Shown: one piece after another, positions 8,454 to 15,769 of the stretch
Numbering within the stretch: position 1 is the first letter of the stretch
Layout: the number at the start of each line of letters is the position of its first letter
From: Flavobacteriaceae bacterium PRS1
GTDB taxonomy: Bacteria; Bacteroidota; Bacteroidia; Flavobacteriales; Flavobacteriaceae
Direction: 5' to 3'
Assembly (NCBI GenBank): GCA_003709165.1
Contig: RDRZ01000010.1
Span: 1 to 61,773, forward strand
Length of the DNA stretch: 61,773 nt
Position numbers and translations under genes: made by a program
Notes under the pieces: generated by a model
The model's input: only the letters and a program-made list of their open reading frames with translations
What the model was told of the DNA's origin: nothing
Databases searched by the model: none

Positions 8454-9011
8454 ATGTACGCAATTATAGAGATAGCAGGGCAACAATTTAAAGTTGTAAA
8501 AGACCAAAAAGTATTTGTTCACCGTTTACAAACTGAAGAGGGAAAGCAAGTAGCTTTCGATAATGTACTTCTTTTAAGTGATGGTGATAAAGTAACTATT
8601 GGCGCCCCAGCTATAGGCGGAGCACAAGTAAGTGCAAAAGTCTTAAAACACCTTAAAGGTGATAAAGTAATCGTCTTTAAAAAGAAAAGACGTAAAGGTT
8701 ATCGTGTTAAAAACGGACACAGACAATCTTTAACCGAAATTTTAATTGAAAAAATTTTAATTTCAGGAGCAAAACCTGTTTCTGCCAAGGCTGCAGCAGA
8801 CAAGCCAAAAGCTAAAACGACTACTACTCCAAAGGTAGAAACCAAAACTGCTAAACCTACCTCTGTTAAAGCTACGGTAGGCAAGAAAGAAAAAGCAACT
8901 CAAGATTTGAGCAAAATGACAGTTGCTCAATTAAAAGACATGGCAAAAGCTAAAGGAATAACTGGAATTTCCGGAATGAAGAAAGCCGACTTAATAACTG
9001 CTTTAAGTTAA
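8454..9011 (+). CDS. rplU: 50S ribosomal protein L21 with C-terminal extension
   Basis: Residues 1-103 are L21 (MYAIIEIAGQQFKVVKDQKV; KKKRRKGYRVKNGHRQ), which binds 23S rRNA. The usual length is ~103 residues; this protein has 185. The tail is a Lys/Thr/Ala-rich linker (~105-150) followed by a compact helix-extended-helix motif (DLSKMTVAQLKDMAKAKGI ... MKKADLITAL) resembling the Rho N-terminal/SAP nucleic-acid-binding fold. It is followed by rpmA after 25 bases, the standard pair. The extension is presumably surface-exposed on the 50S subunit; its role is unknown. Confidence 0.95.
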   Translation: MYAIIEIAGQQFKVVKDQKVFVHRLQTEEGKQVAFDNVLLLSDGDKVTIGAPAIGGAQVSAKVLKHLKGDKVIVFKKKRRKGYRVKNGHRQSLTEILIEKILISGAKPVSAKAAADKPKAKTTTTPKVETKTAKPTSVKATVGKKEKATQDLSKMTVAQLKDMAKAKGITGISGMKKADLITALS

Positions 9012-9036
9012 TTATAAACTATAAAATAGAAATAAA

Positions 9037-9297
9037 ATGGCACATAAAAAAGGAGTTGGAAGTTCGAAAAACGGTAGAGAATCAGAATCGAAACGATTAG
9101 GAGTTAAGATATTTGGTGGTCAAGCTGCAATAGCTGGGAACATTATCATTAGACAAAGAGGTACAACACATCATCCTGGAGAGAATGTGTATGCTGGAAA
9201 AGATCATACATTACATGCCAGAGTTGATGGTCTTGTAAAATTTACAAAGAAAAGAAATAACAAATCGTATGTTTCTATAGTGCCTTTTGAGGCTTAA
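9037..9297 (+). CDS. rpmA: 50S ribosomal protein L27
   Basis: An 86-residue protein of standard length: [26 protein letters not shown] and [16 protein letters not shown] are diagnostic. The N-terminal tail reaches the peptidyl-transferase centre; there is no Firmicutes-type cleaved N-extension. Second gene of the rplU-rpmA operon, ending at a terminator. Confidence 0.97.
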   Translation: MAHKKGVGSSKNGRESESKRLGVKIFGGQAAIAGNIIIRQRGTTHHPGENVYAGKDHTLHARVDGLVKFTKKRNNKSYVSIVPFEA

Positions 9298-9322
9298 GAA
9301 ACTCATTTCTTTTAAAATATTT

Positions 9323-9356
9323 AAAAGCTCTTTCTGGAAACAGGAAGGGCTTTTTA
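9323..9356 (+). terminator. intrinsic terminator of rplU-rpmA
   Basis: AAAAGCTCTTTC, a short loop and GGAAGGGCTTTTT form an imperfect hairpin ending in T5, 26 bases after the rpmA stop. Confidence 0.8.
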
Positions 9357-9467
9357 TTATTTCTTGTCTTGCCTAAAATATCGTTACAGTTAGGGTTCTA
9401 ATTTTAGTATTCATCTACTCGATACAATTTCAACAAATTGAAATTACACAGCCTATCATAAAACAAT

Positions 9468-9497
9468 AATCCCAAACATAAATTGTTTGGGATTTTG
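9468..9497. terminator. hairpin between rpmA and ahcY, probably bidirectional terminator
   Basis: An 11-bp perfect stem AATCCCAAACA/TGTTTGGGATT closes a 5-base loop, followed by a T-rich tract on the plus strand and ATTATTGTTTT on the minus strand. A second small hairpin (TTCCCAC/GTGGGAA, ~9520-9540) lies directly after the ahcY stop. Confidence 0.6.
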
Positions 9498-9540
9498 TAT
9501 TTGTATTTTGGAATTTGAGATTCCCACTTTTGTGGGAATT

Positions 9541-10857
9541 TTAATATCTATAATACTCAGGCTTGTATGGTCCTTCAATTTTTACACCAATATAATCGGC
9601 TTGGTCTTTACGAAGTTCAGTAAGTTCTACTCCAATTTTTGCTAAATGTAATTTTGCTACTTTTTCATCAAGATGTTTGGGCAACATATATACTTTATTT
9701 TCGTAGGCATCTCTATTATTCCAAAGTTCTAATTGTGCCAATGTTTGGTTTGTAAACGAGTTACTCATTACAAAACTAGGGTGTCCTGTAGCACAGCCTA
9801 AATTAACCAAACGACCTTCAGCAAGAATAATAATGTCTTTTCCGTTTATAGTATATTTATCTACTTGTGGTTTGATGGTGTCTTTGGTATGTCCATAATT
9901 ATCGTTTAACCACGCCATATCAATTTCGTTATCAAAATGACCAATATTACAAACAATAGCTTTGTCTTTCAAAGCTTCAAAGTGACGCCCTTGAACAATA
10001 TCTTTATTGCCAGTAGTAGTAATTATAATATCTGCATTGCCAATAACTGTTTCCAATTTCTTCACTTCAAAACCGTCCATTGCAGCTTGTAAAGCACAAA
10101 TCGGGTCGATCTCTGTTACAGTTACAATACTTCCTGCACCTTTAAAAGATGCAGCAGTTCCTTTGCCAACATCGCCATAGCCACAAACAACAACGCGTCT
10201 TCCGGCAAGCATTAAGTCTGTTGCACGACGAATTGCATCTACAGCACTTTCGCGACAACCATATTTATTATCAAACTTGCTTTTAGTTACCGAATCGTTT
10301 ACATTTATTGCAGGCATTGGTAATGTTCCTGCTTTCATTCGGTCGTATAAACGATGAACTCCAGTTGTGGTTTCTTCACTTAATCCGTTAATGCCTTCGG
10401 TTAATTCAGGATATTTATCTAACACCATATTGGTTAAATCACCACCATCATCAAGAATTAGATTTAAGGGTTTTCGGTCTTCACCAAAGAAAAGGGTTTG
10501 TTCAATACACCAATCAAACTCTTTTTGGGTCATATCTTTCCAAGCGTACACAGCAGTTCCTGCAGCAGCAATTGCAGCAGCAGCTTGATCTTGAGTAGAG
10601 AAAATGTTACAAGAACTCCATGTAACTTCTGCTCCAAGAGCTTGTAAGGTTTCAATTAAAACAGCGGTTTGAATCGTCATGTGTAAACAACCAGCAATTC
10701 GAGCACCTTTAAGAGGTTGAGAATCTTTGTATTCATCACGAAGACTCATTAATCCAGGCATTTCTGCTTCTGCCAATTCTATTTCTTTACGTCCCCAATC
10801 TGCAAGCGATAAGTCTTTCACTTTATGTGCAACATGAGGAATTGTTTTTGTGTTCAT
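9541..10857 (-). CDS. ahcY: adenosylhomocysteinase (S-adenosyl-L-homocysteine hydrolase)
   Basis: Hydrolyses S-adenosylhomocysteine to adenosine and homocysteine in the methyl cycle, using tightly bound NAD. Diagnostic: [15 protein letters not shown] near the N-terminus, the NAD-binding GYGDVGKG, and the C-terminal [18 protein letters not shown]-like block ending YKPEYYRY. The start was taken at 10857 (438 residues, the family length). An in-frame ATG at 10899 lies within a TATCTTTG -7-like box (10897-10904) and would add 14 low-complexity residues. Cytosolic. Confidence 0.95.
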   Translation of the reverse strand: MNTKTIPHVAHKVKDLSLADWGRKEIELAEAEMPGLMSLRDEYKDSQPLKGARIAGCLHMTIQTAVLIETLQALGAEVTWSSCNIFSTQDQAAAAIAAAGTAVYAWKDMTQKEFDWCIEQTLFFGEDRKPLNLILDDGGDLTNMVLDKYPELTEGINGLSEETTTGVHRLYDRMKAGTLPMPAINVNDSVTKSKFDNKYGCRESAVDAIRRATDLMLAGRRVVVCGYGDVGKGTAASFKGAGSIVTVTEIDPICALQAAMDGFEVKKLETVIGNADIIITTTGNKDIVQGRHFEALKDKAIVCNIGHFDNEIDMAWLNDNYGHTKDTIKPQVDKYTINGKDIIILAEGRLVNLGCATGHPSFVMSNSFTNQTLAQLELWNNRDAYENKVYMLPKHLDEKVAKLHLAKIGVELTELRKDQADYIGVKIEGPYKPEYYRY

Positions 10858-10896
10858 ATTAGTATATTTGTCTTTGTAATTATTAATTTGCGAATG

Positions 10897-10904
10897 CAAA
10901 GATA
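10897..10904 (-). promoter_or_regulatory. putative -7 box of ahcY
   Basis: TATCTTTG on the minus strand fits TAnnTTTG and lies 40 bases before the chosen ahcY start. No clear -33 TTTG was found. Confidence 0.4.
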
Positions 10905-10927
10905 ATCAATAACTTCTAGATATATAA

Positions 10928-11578
10928 ATGCCTCTTTATAAAACAATTCATCATAACTCACAAACTACTGTTAAAATCTGGAAGATCACTGAATCATATA
11001 AAGATTTGATGGAATCCATTGATTTAAAAACTAGGAGTTTAGAGCGTGTTTTGGGTATGAAAAGTGAGATGCACCAACTTGGGTTTTTAAGTGTTCGTTT
11101 GTTATTAAAAGAATTTGGTTATAAAGATATTAAGTTACATTATGATGAAAATGGGAAGCCTTATTTAAATGATGGAAAGTATATTTCAATTACGCACTCA
11201 TTTATGTTTTCAGCAATTATAATTAGTGATTTTGAAATAGGTATTGACATTGAAAAACAACGTGATAAAATTGTTAAAATAGCGAGTAGATTTATAGCTT
11301 ATGAAAGCCAATATTTAATAGTTGAAGATATTGAATATATAAAGAAGTTGACCGTAATTTGGTGTATTAAAGAGTCTCTGTATAAATTATTTGCTGTTCC
11401 TAGATTGAGTTTTACGCAGCATACATTAGTAATTCCTTTTACTCTTGAAGACCAACTTACAACGGTTTGGATAGATTATGAAAATATAAAACACCGTTTT
11501 ATAGCTAATTATTTTGAGTTTGAAGGTTTTACTTGTGCCTACGTTACTTCCTCCAACAAAAATATGAGTTGCCATTGA
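10928..11578 (+). CDS. 4'-phosphopantetheinyl transferase family protein (3' end rearranged)
   Basis: Transfers phosphopantetheine from CoA to a carrier protein. The Mg-binding GIDIE (Asp107, Glu109) and WCIKESLYK (Glu149, Lys153) motifs are both intact. Length 216. The last ~10 residues (TSSNKNMSCH) and the stop codon are encoded by one arm of a 34-bp perfect inverted repeat whose other arm is the start of the next gene, so the natural C-terminus has probably been replaced. Divergent from ahcY, leading the operon through arfB. The carrier substrate is unknown; it could be the fatty-acid acyl carrier protein. Confidence 0.85.
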   Translation: MPLYKTIHHNSQTTVKIWKITESYKDLMESIDLKTRSLERVLGMKSEMHQLGFLSVRLLLKEFGYKDIKLHYDENGKPYLNDGKYISITHSFMFSAIIISDFEIGIDIEKQRDKIVKIASRFIAYESQYLIVEDIEYIKKLTVIWCIKESLYKLFAVPRLSFTQHTLVIPFTLEDQLTTVWIDYENIKHRFIANYFEFEGFTCAYVTSSNKNMSCH

Positions 11579-11646
11579 AATGGCTTTAAAGATTATTAAA
11601 AGTGTAAATGCATCAATGGCAACTCATATTTTTGTTGGAGGAAGTA
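11545..11646. repeat. 34-bp perfect inverted repeat at a gene junction
   Basis: Left arm 11545-11578, right arm 11613-11646, spacer 34 bases. The left arm begins TACTTCCTCCAACAAAAATA; the right arm is its exact reverse complement and encodes SMATHIFVGGS of the GGGP synthase. Because the right arm is conserved protein-coding sequence, the left arm is the copied one. Confidence 0.95.
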
Positions 11647-12209
11647 TCGTTGAAGATAATAAAACTGAAAAATTGGTTTCAGAAATAAAGAAGTATACAA
11701 ATCTTCCAGTTATTGTATTTCCTGGAGATGTTTCTCAAATTGCAGAACAAGCGGATGCTATTTTGTTTTTATCATTAATTTCTGGACGACAATCAGAGTA
11801 TTTAATAGGTAAGCATGTTAAGGCTGTTTCAAAATTAAAAAAGATAGATTTAGAAGTGATTCCAACAGGATATATTTTAATTGAAAATGGCAAGGAGACA
11901 TCAGTTCAAAAAGTCACACAAACACTACCAATGTCGCGCAATGATATTCAATTAGTTGTAGATACGGCTCTTGCGGGAGAGTTATTAGGAATGAAATTAA
12001 TTTATCTTGAAGTTGGAAGTGGAGCAACACATCCTATTGACACCAAAATGATTTCAGAAGTGAAAAATGCAATTCAAATTCCGTTAATTGTTGGAGGAGG
12101 AATACGAACAAAAAAGCAATTGAATAATGCTTACGTATCTGGTGCAGATTTAGTTGTAATTGGAACAGCTTTTGAAGAAGATGAATTGTTTATGAATAAA
12201 TTATTATGA
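11580..12209 (+). CDS. geranylgeranylglyceryl/heptaprenylglyceryl phosphate synthase family, N-terminally truncated
   Basis: Family enzymes join a polyprenyl diphosphate to glycerol-1-phosphate on a TIM barrel. Visible: THIFVGGSIVED, YLEVGSGATHPI and IVGGGIRTKKQL (phosphate-binding loops). At 209 residues it is about 35-40 short of the usual ~245, and what is missing is the N-terminal strand with the conserved aspartate motif (DPDK-like). The loss coincides with the 34-bp inverted repeat at the junction with the previous gene. It is probably inactive if the sequence is correct; alternatively the junction is an assembly artefact. It overlaps the next gene by 4 bases (ATGA). Confidence 0.75.
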   Translation: MALKIIKSVNASMATHIFVGGSIVEDNKTEKLVSEIKKYTNLPVIVFPGDVSQIAEQADAILFLSLISGRQSEYLIGKHVKAVSKLKKIDLEVIPTGYILIENGKETSVQKVTQTLPMSRNDIQLVVDTALAGELLGMKLIYLEVGSGATHPIDTKMISEVKNAIQIPLIVGGGIRTKKQLNNAYVSGADLVVIGTAFEEDELFMNKLL

Positions 12210-12916
12210 CAGAGATTATAGACTTCTTTCTTGAGCCATACAAATCAGCTCCAGTTATTAATATTGTTTTAGAATTTATTGCTGCATTTCTTGGGGTATT
12301 GAGTGTCTTCTTTGCAAAACGAGAAAACATATTGGTGTATCCAACAGGAATTATAAGTACAGGATTGTATGTTTACTTATTATCTCAATGGAACTTATAT
12401 GGTGATTTAATTATCAATATTTACTTTACACTTATGAGTATTTATGGCTGGTATATGTGGAGCAAAATAATTGATGACAAGCACAATCACATTAAAATTT
12501 CAAGGACAAATAGATTAGATAAGATAAAAGCAATAGGAATTTTTGTATTTACTTCAATATTTGTTATTGTAGTTTACAGACATTATAACGTAATGCCTAA
12601 CACTTTAAATTTCGTAGAAAGTATTCACTTTGCTTTCACTAATATTTTTTCAGGGTCACTTGAAGATTTCAGAAAAGTAACCCCTTTTATTGATACTTTT
12701 ACAACCGGAATATTTTTTGCTGCTATGTGGTTAATGGCACTAAAGAAAATTGAAAACTGGACATTATGGATTATAGGTAACATTGCATCAATTCCGTTAT
12801 ATTTTGTAAAAGGATATGGATTTACAGGAATACAGTATTCCATATTTTTAATATTAGCCTATTTAGGATATAAACAATGGAAAAAAAACTTAAACAGCAA
12901 CCTTCAAACTGTATAA
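12206..12916 (+). CDS. pnuC: PnuC family vitamin transporter
   Basis: A 236-residue inner-membrane protein with about seven hydrophobic segments and PnuC signatures (LVYPTGIISTGLYVYLL; YGWYMW; WTLWIIGNIASIPLYFVKG). Family members take up nicotinamide riboside (PnuC) or thiamine (PnuT) by facilitated diffusion, trapped by intracellular phosphorylation. It overlaps the previous gene by 4 bases and the downstream NadR-like kinase by 40, implying tight coupling. The kinase suggests nicotinamide riboside, but a thiamine-regulated TonB receptor sits in the same cluster, so substrate remains open. Confidence 0.85.
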   Translation: MTEIIDFFLEPYKSAPVINIVLEFIAAFLGVLSVFFAKRENILVYPTGIISTGLYVYLLSQWNLYGDLIINIYFTLMSIYGWYMWSKIIDDKHNHIKISRTNRLDKIKAIGIFVFTSIFVIVVYRHYNVMPNTLNFVESIHFAFTNIFSGSLEDFRKVTPFIDTFTTGIFFAAMWLMALKKIENWTLWIIGNIASIPLYFVKGYGFTGIQYSIFLILAYLGYKQWKKNLNSNLQTV

Positions 12917-13446
12917 AAGTAGTTTTATTTGGTCCAGAATCTACTGGCAAAACAACACTTGCCGAGAAATTGGCAAGACATTACAATTCAATTTGGGTAC
13001 GAGAATATGCTCGTAGATATCTTCAGGATAAATGGAATAACGAGCGCAAAACTTGTGAACCTGAAGATTTATTACCCATAGTTATTGGACAAATGAAACT
13101 TGAAAATGACTTGGCTCAAAAAACAAATTCAGTTTTAATTTGCGATACAGATTTGTTGGAAACTAAAGTATATTCAGAAGCGTATTACGTTGGCAGTTGC
13201 GATCCAAATTTAGAAAAATATGCTTTAGAGAATACTTACGATTTATATTTTTTAACCTATATTGATACACCTTGGGAAGCCGATGATTTACGCGATAAAC
13301 CAAATGAAAGAGAGCGTATGTTTAAAGCTTTTGAAGAGGCATTAAAAAAATATAACAGGCCTTATATTTTACTCAAAGGAAATAAAAAAGAACGCTTGGC
13401 AAAAGCAGTAAAACATATAGATCGATTAATTAAAAATAAGCCTTGA
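12877..13446 (+). CDS. NadR-like AAA ATPase / ribosylnicotinamide kinase-type protein
   Basis: A 189-residue cytosolic P-loop protein: Walker A GPESTGKTT (19-27), then WVREYARRYL and a Walker B-like LICDTDLLETK. This matches the kinase domain of NadR without its adenylyltransferase or repressor domains. It would phosphorylate the nucleoside-type vitamin imported by the overlapping PnuC gene, trapping it in the cell. The start at 12877 gives a 40-base overlap with pnuC; no later ATG would keep the Walker A strand intact. Confidence 0.8.
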   Translation: MEKKLKQQPSNCIKVVLFGPESTGKTTLAEKLARHYNSIWVREYARRYLQDKWNNERKTCEPEDLLPIVIGQMKLENDLAQKTNSVLICDTDLLETKVYSEAYYVGSCDPNLEKYALENTYDLYFLTYIDTPWEADDLRDKPNERERMFKAFEEALKKYNRPYILLKGNKKERLAKAVKHIDRLIKNKP

Positions 13447-14996
13447 ATTTTTCAGAAAAAGACATACAACAAATAGAAGAAAAAGGATTAACACTTGATG
13501 AAGTAAACACTCAAATAGACTTTTTTAAAAAAGGAATGTCTTTTATAAATCTTGAAAGTGCTGCAACACTAGGAAAAGGAATTCTTTCTTTAAATACAGA
13601 AGAAACCAAAAAGTATGTTACTCTTTTTGACAGTAAACGAGACGACCTTTCTATAGTAAAATTTGTACCAGCTTCTGGCGCAGCAACACGAATGTTCAAT
13701 TTTCTGTTTCAGTTTATTAAAACGTATAATCCTTCACAAGAAAGTATTAATTCCTATATAAATAAGCATAAGGATAGAGAGCTTTCATTGTTTTTGGTAG
13801 GTTTAGAAAAGCTCCCTTTTTTTGAAGAAGTTGTCCATAAAACCCATAAGAAAATCCCAAATTTTAACGACTTGCTTTATAACGAGAAGTGCGTTGAGTT
13901 TATAAAAACAATGTTGAACGAAGATCGATTAAACTTTTCTTCTTTTCCGAAAGGGTTATTGCCTTTTCACAGATATAAAAAACACGTTTCTACTGCTTTT
14001 GAAGAGCATTTATTTGAAGCTGCCTTATACGCTTCAGGGAACAACCAAGCCGATTTGCTTTTTACAATTTCCGAAAAGCACAATCATAAATTTGATGAAG
14101 AATTTAAATTCATTGAAGAAGATGTAGAAGAAAAAACCAATACAACATTTAATATTTTGTTTTCATATCAAAAAAATTCTACCGATACGATTGCAGTTAC
14201 AAACCAAAATGAACCTTTTAGAAACGATGATGGAAGTTTAGTGTTTAGGCCTTCGGGACATGGCGCGTTATTAGAAAACCTTAATGAAATTAAAGCTGAT
14301 ATTGTATTTATTAAAAACATAGATAATGTTGTTGTAAATAAATTTAAAGAAGAAGTAGTTTATTTTAAAAAATTACTTGGAGGTATTTTGCTCCAAATCC
14401 AACAGCGAACATTTTTGTATTTAAAGCGTTTGGAAAATAAGGATTTAAAAGAAGAAGAACTTTTTGAAATGCTTCAATTTTTATCAGATAAACTGAATGT
14501 GTCAATAGTTAGTGAATTCGAAAAATATTCGATCAAATCTCAAATAGAGTATTTAAGAGAAAAACTCAACAAACCCATTCGTGTTTGTGGAATGGTAAAA
14601 AATGAAGGCGAACCGGGTGGAGGGCCATTTTGGGTAAATGACGAAAACGGTACAGTATCATTACAAATCGTAGAGTCGGCTCAAATTGATAAAAAGAATA
14701 AACATCAAAAAGAAATACTAAAAAATGCAACCCATTTTAATCCGGTAGATTTAGTTTGCGGAATTAAAAATTATAAAGGAGAACCTTTTGATCTTACCAA
14801 TTTTGTTGATGACAATACTGCTTTTATAACGATGAAAACAAAAACAGGAAAAGACTTAAAAGCTCTTGAATTACCAGGTTTATGGAACGGAAGTATGGCG
14901 TTTTGGAACACCATTTTTGTAGAAGTGCCTTTAATTACCTTTAATCCTGTTAAAACAGTAAACGATTTGTTAAAACCTCAACATCAACTCATTTAA
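13443..14996 (+). CDS. DUF4301 family protein
   Basis: A 517-residue soluble protein of the DUF4301 family, found mainly in Bacteroidetes and of unknown function. The block FVPASGAATRMFNFLFQFI and the Gly-rich RPSGHGALLENLNEI recall nucleotidyltransferase-type nucleotide-binding motifs, and GEPGGGPFWV is also prominent; a sugar-nucleotide role is speculation. It starts with TTG at 13443, overlapping the preceding stop by 4 bases (TTGA), and ends 2 bases before arfB, so it belongs to the same operon. Confidence 0.8.
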   Translation: MNFSEKDIQQIEEKGLTLDEVNTQIDFFKKGMSFINLESAATLGKGILSLNTEETKKYVTLFDSKRDDLSIVKFVPASGAATRMFNFLFQFIKTYNPSQESINSYINKHKDRELSLFLVGLEKLPFFEEVVHKTHKKIPNFNDLLYNEKCVEFIKTMLNEDRLNFSSFPKGLLPFHRYKKHVSTAFEEHLFEAALYASGNNQADLLFTISEKHNHKFDEEFKFIEEDVEEKTNTTFNILFSYQKNSTDTIAVTNQNEPFRNDDGSLVFRPSGHGALLENLNEIKADIVFIKNIDNVVVNKFKEEVVYFKKLLGGILLQIQQRTFLYLKRLENKDLKEEELFEMLQFLSDKLNVSIVSEFEKYSIKSQIEYLREKLNKPIRVCGMVKNEGEPGGGPFWVNDENGTVSLQIVESAQIDKKNKHQKEILKNATHFNPVDLVCGIKNYKGEPFDLTNFVDDNTAFITMKTKTGKDLKALELPGLWNGSMAFWNTIFVEVPLITFNPVKTVNDLLKPQHQLI

Positions 14997-14998
14997 TT

Positions 14999-15406
14999 TT
15001 GAAAACGGATTTATTAATATCTGAAGTAACCTTTAAAGCCGTTAGAAGTAGTGGAGCTGGAGGACAACACGTTAATAAAGTGTCCTCTAAAGTTATGCTC
15101 TCTTTTGATGTTTTAAAATCTGAAGCCTTATCTGAAGAAGAAAAAGAACTTCTCTTAAAAAGGTTAAGCACTAAACTTACGAAACAACACATTTTAATTT
15201 TAAATAGTGACGAAAGTAGAAGCCAACATAAAAATAAAGAGTTGGTAACAAAGCGATTTATAGATTTAATTAACGAAGGGTTAATTGTCCCCAAAGAACG
15301 AAAGACAACAAAAATCCCTAAAGCAGTTGTTAAAAAACGTCAGGAAGACAAGCGAAAACATTCTATAAAAAAGGGACATAGAAAAAAACCAGATATTAAC
15401 AGTTAA
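14999..15406 (+). CDS. arfB: alternative ribosome-rescue factor ArfB (peptidyl-tRNA hydrolase-type)
   Basis: A 135-residue protein with the release-factor GGQ loop (RSSGAGGQHVNKVSSKV, Gly21-Gly22-Gln23) and a basic C-terminal tail (KKRQEDKRKHSIKKGHRKK) that in this family inserts into the empty mRNA channel. It hydrolyses peptidyl-tRNA on stalled ribosomes lacking a stop codon. It starts with TTG, 2 bases after the previous stop, and is the last gene of the operon. Confidence 0.93.
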   Translation: MKTDLLISEVTFKAVRSSGAGGQHVNKVSSKVMLSFDVLKSEALSEEEKELLLKRLSTKLTKQHILILNSDESRSQHKNKELVTKRFIDLINEGLIVPKERKTTKIPKAVVKKRQEDKRKHSIKKGHRKKPDINS

Positions 15407-15498
15407 TTTTTTGCGATGTTATTATCATAATATTACAATGATATTCCATTTCTGAACAAAAATTGGTGTTACATATTTCAGAGTGAAAAATAATTCCC

Positions 15499-15523
15499 AA
15501 TTCATAATTCATAATTCATAATT
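15499..15523. repeat. heptamer array TTCATAA x3
   Basis: Three exact tandem copies of TTCATAA (15501-15521) immediately upstream of the TPP riboswitch promoter. Three other 7-bp-period arrays occur in this window. Confidence 0.85.
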
Positions 15524-15529
15524 TGTAAT

Positions 15530-15537
15530 TATATTTG
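15530..15537 (+). promoter_or_regulatory. -7 box of the TPP-riboswitch transcript
   Basis: TATATTTG fits the Bacteroidetes TAnnTTTG -7 element and would start transcription just before the riboswitch. The -33 region is occupied by the TTCATAA repeats and has no TTTG at the right distance. Confidence 0.5.
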
Positions 15538-15544
15538 CAGCGTT

Positions 15545-15700
15545 CTCAAAAAAGGGGTGCTTTTTGATTGACGATTGTAGAATTATAATTGACGATTTTT
15601 CAATTTATAAATCGTAAATATAAAAATTACAATTCGTAAATCGAAAGGCTGAGATCAAACCCATTGAACCTGGAACAGGTAATGCTGTTTAGGAAGGCGA
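15545..15700 (+). ncRNA. TPP (thiamine pyrophosphate) riboswitch
   Basis: The THI-box core is clear: GGGGTGC (15554-15560), CTGAGA (15649-15654), ACCC (15659-15662), GAACCTG (15666-15672), CAGGTAATGCTG (15676-15687) and AGGAA (15691-15695). Between GGGGTGC and CTGAGA lie ~88 bases that fold into a long P3 arm (for example ACGATT...AAATCGT), much longer than in a minimal element. A small GGCGA-AAA-TCGTC stem before a T-rich stretch (15696-15713) may be the expression platform. It precedes the TonB-dependent receptor by ~70 bases. The rest of the 15407-15769 gap holds only the heptamer array and promoter. Confidence 0.93.
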
Positions 15701-15769
15701 AAATCGTCGTTTTATTTCTATTAACAACAAAGAATAATAACCTCTTTTTATTCGATAATTTTTTTTCGA

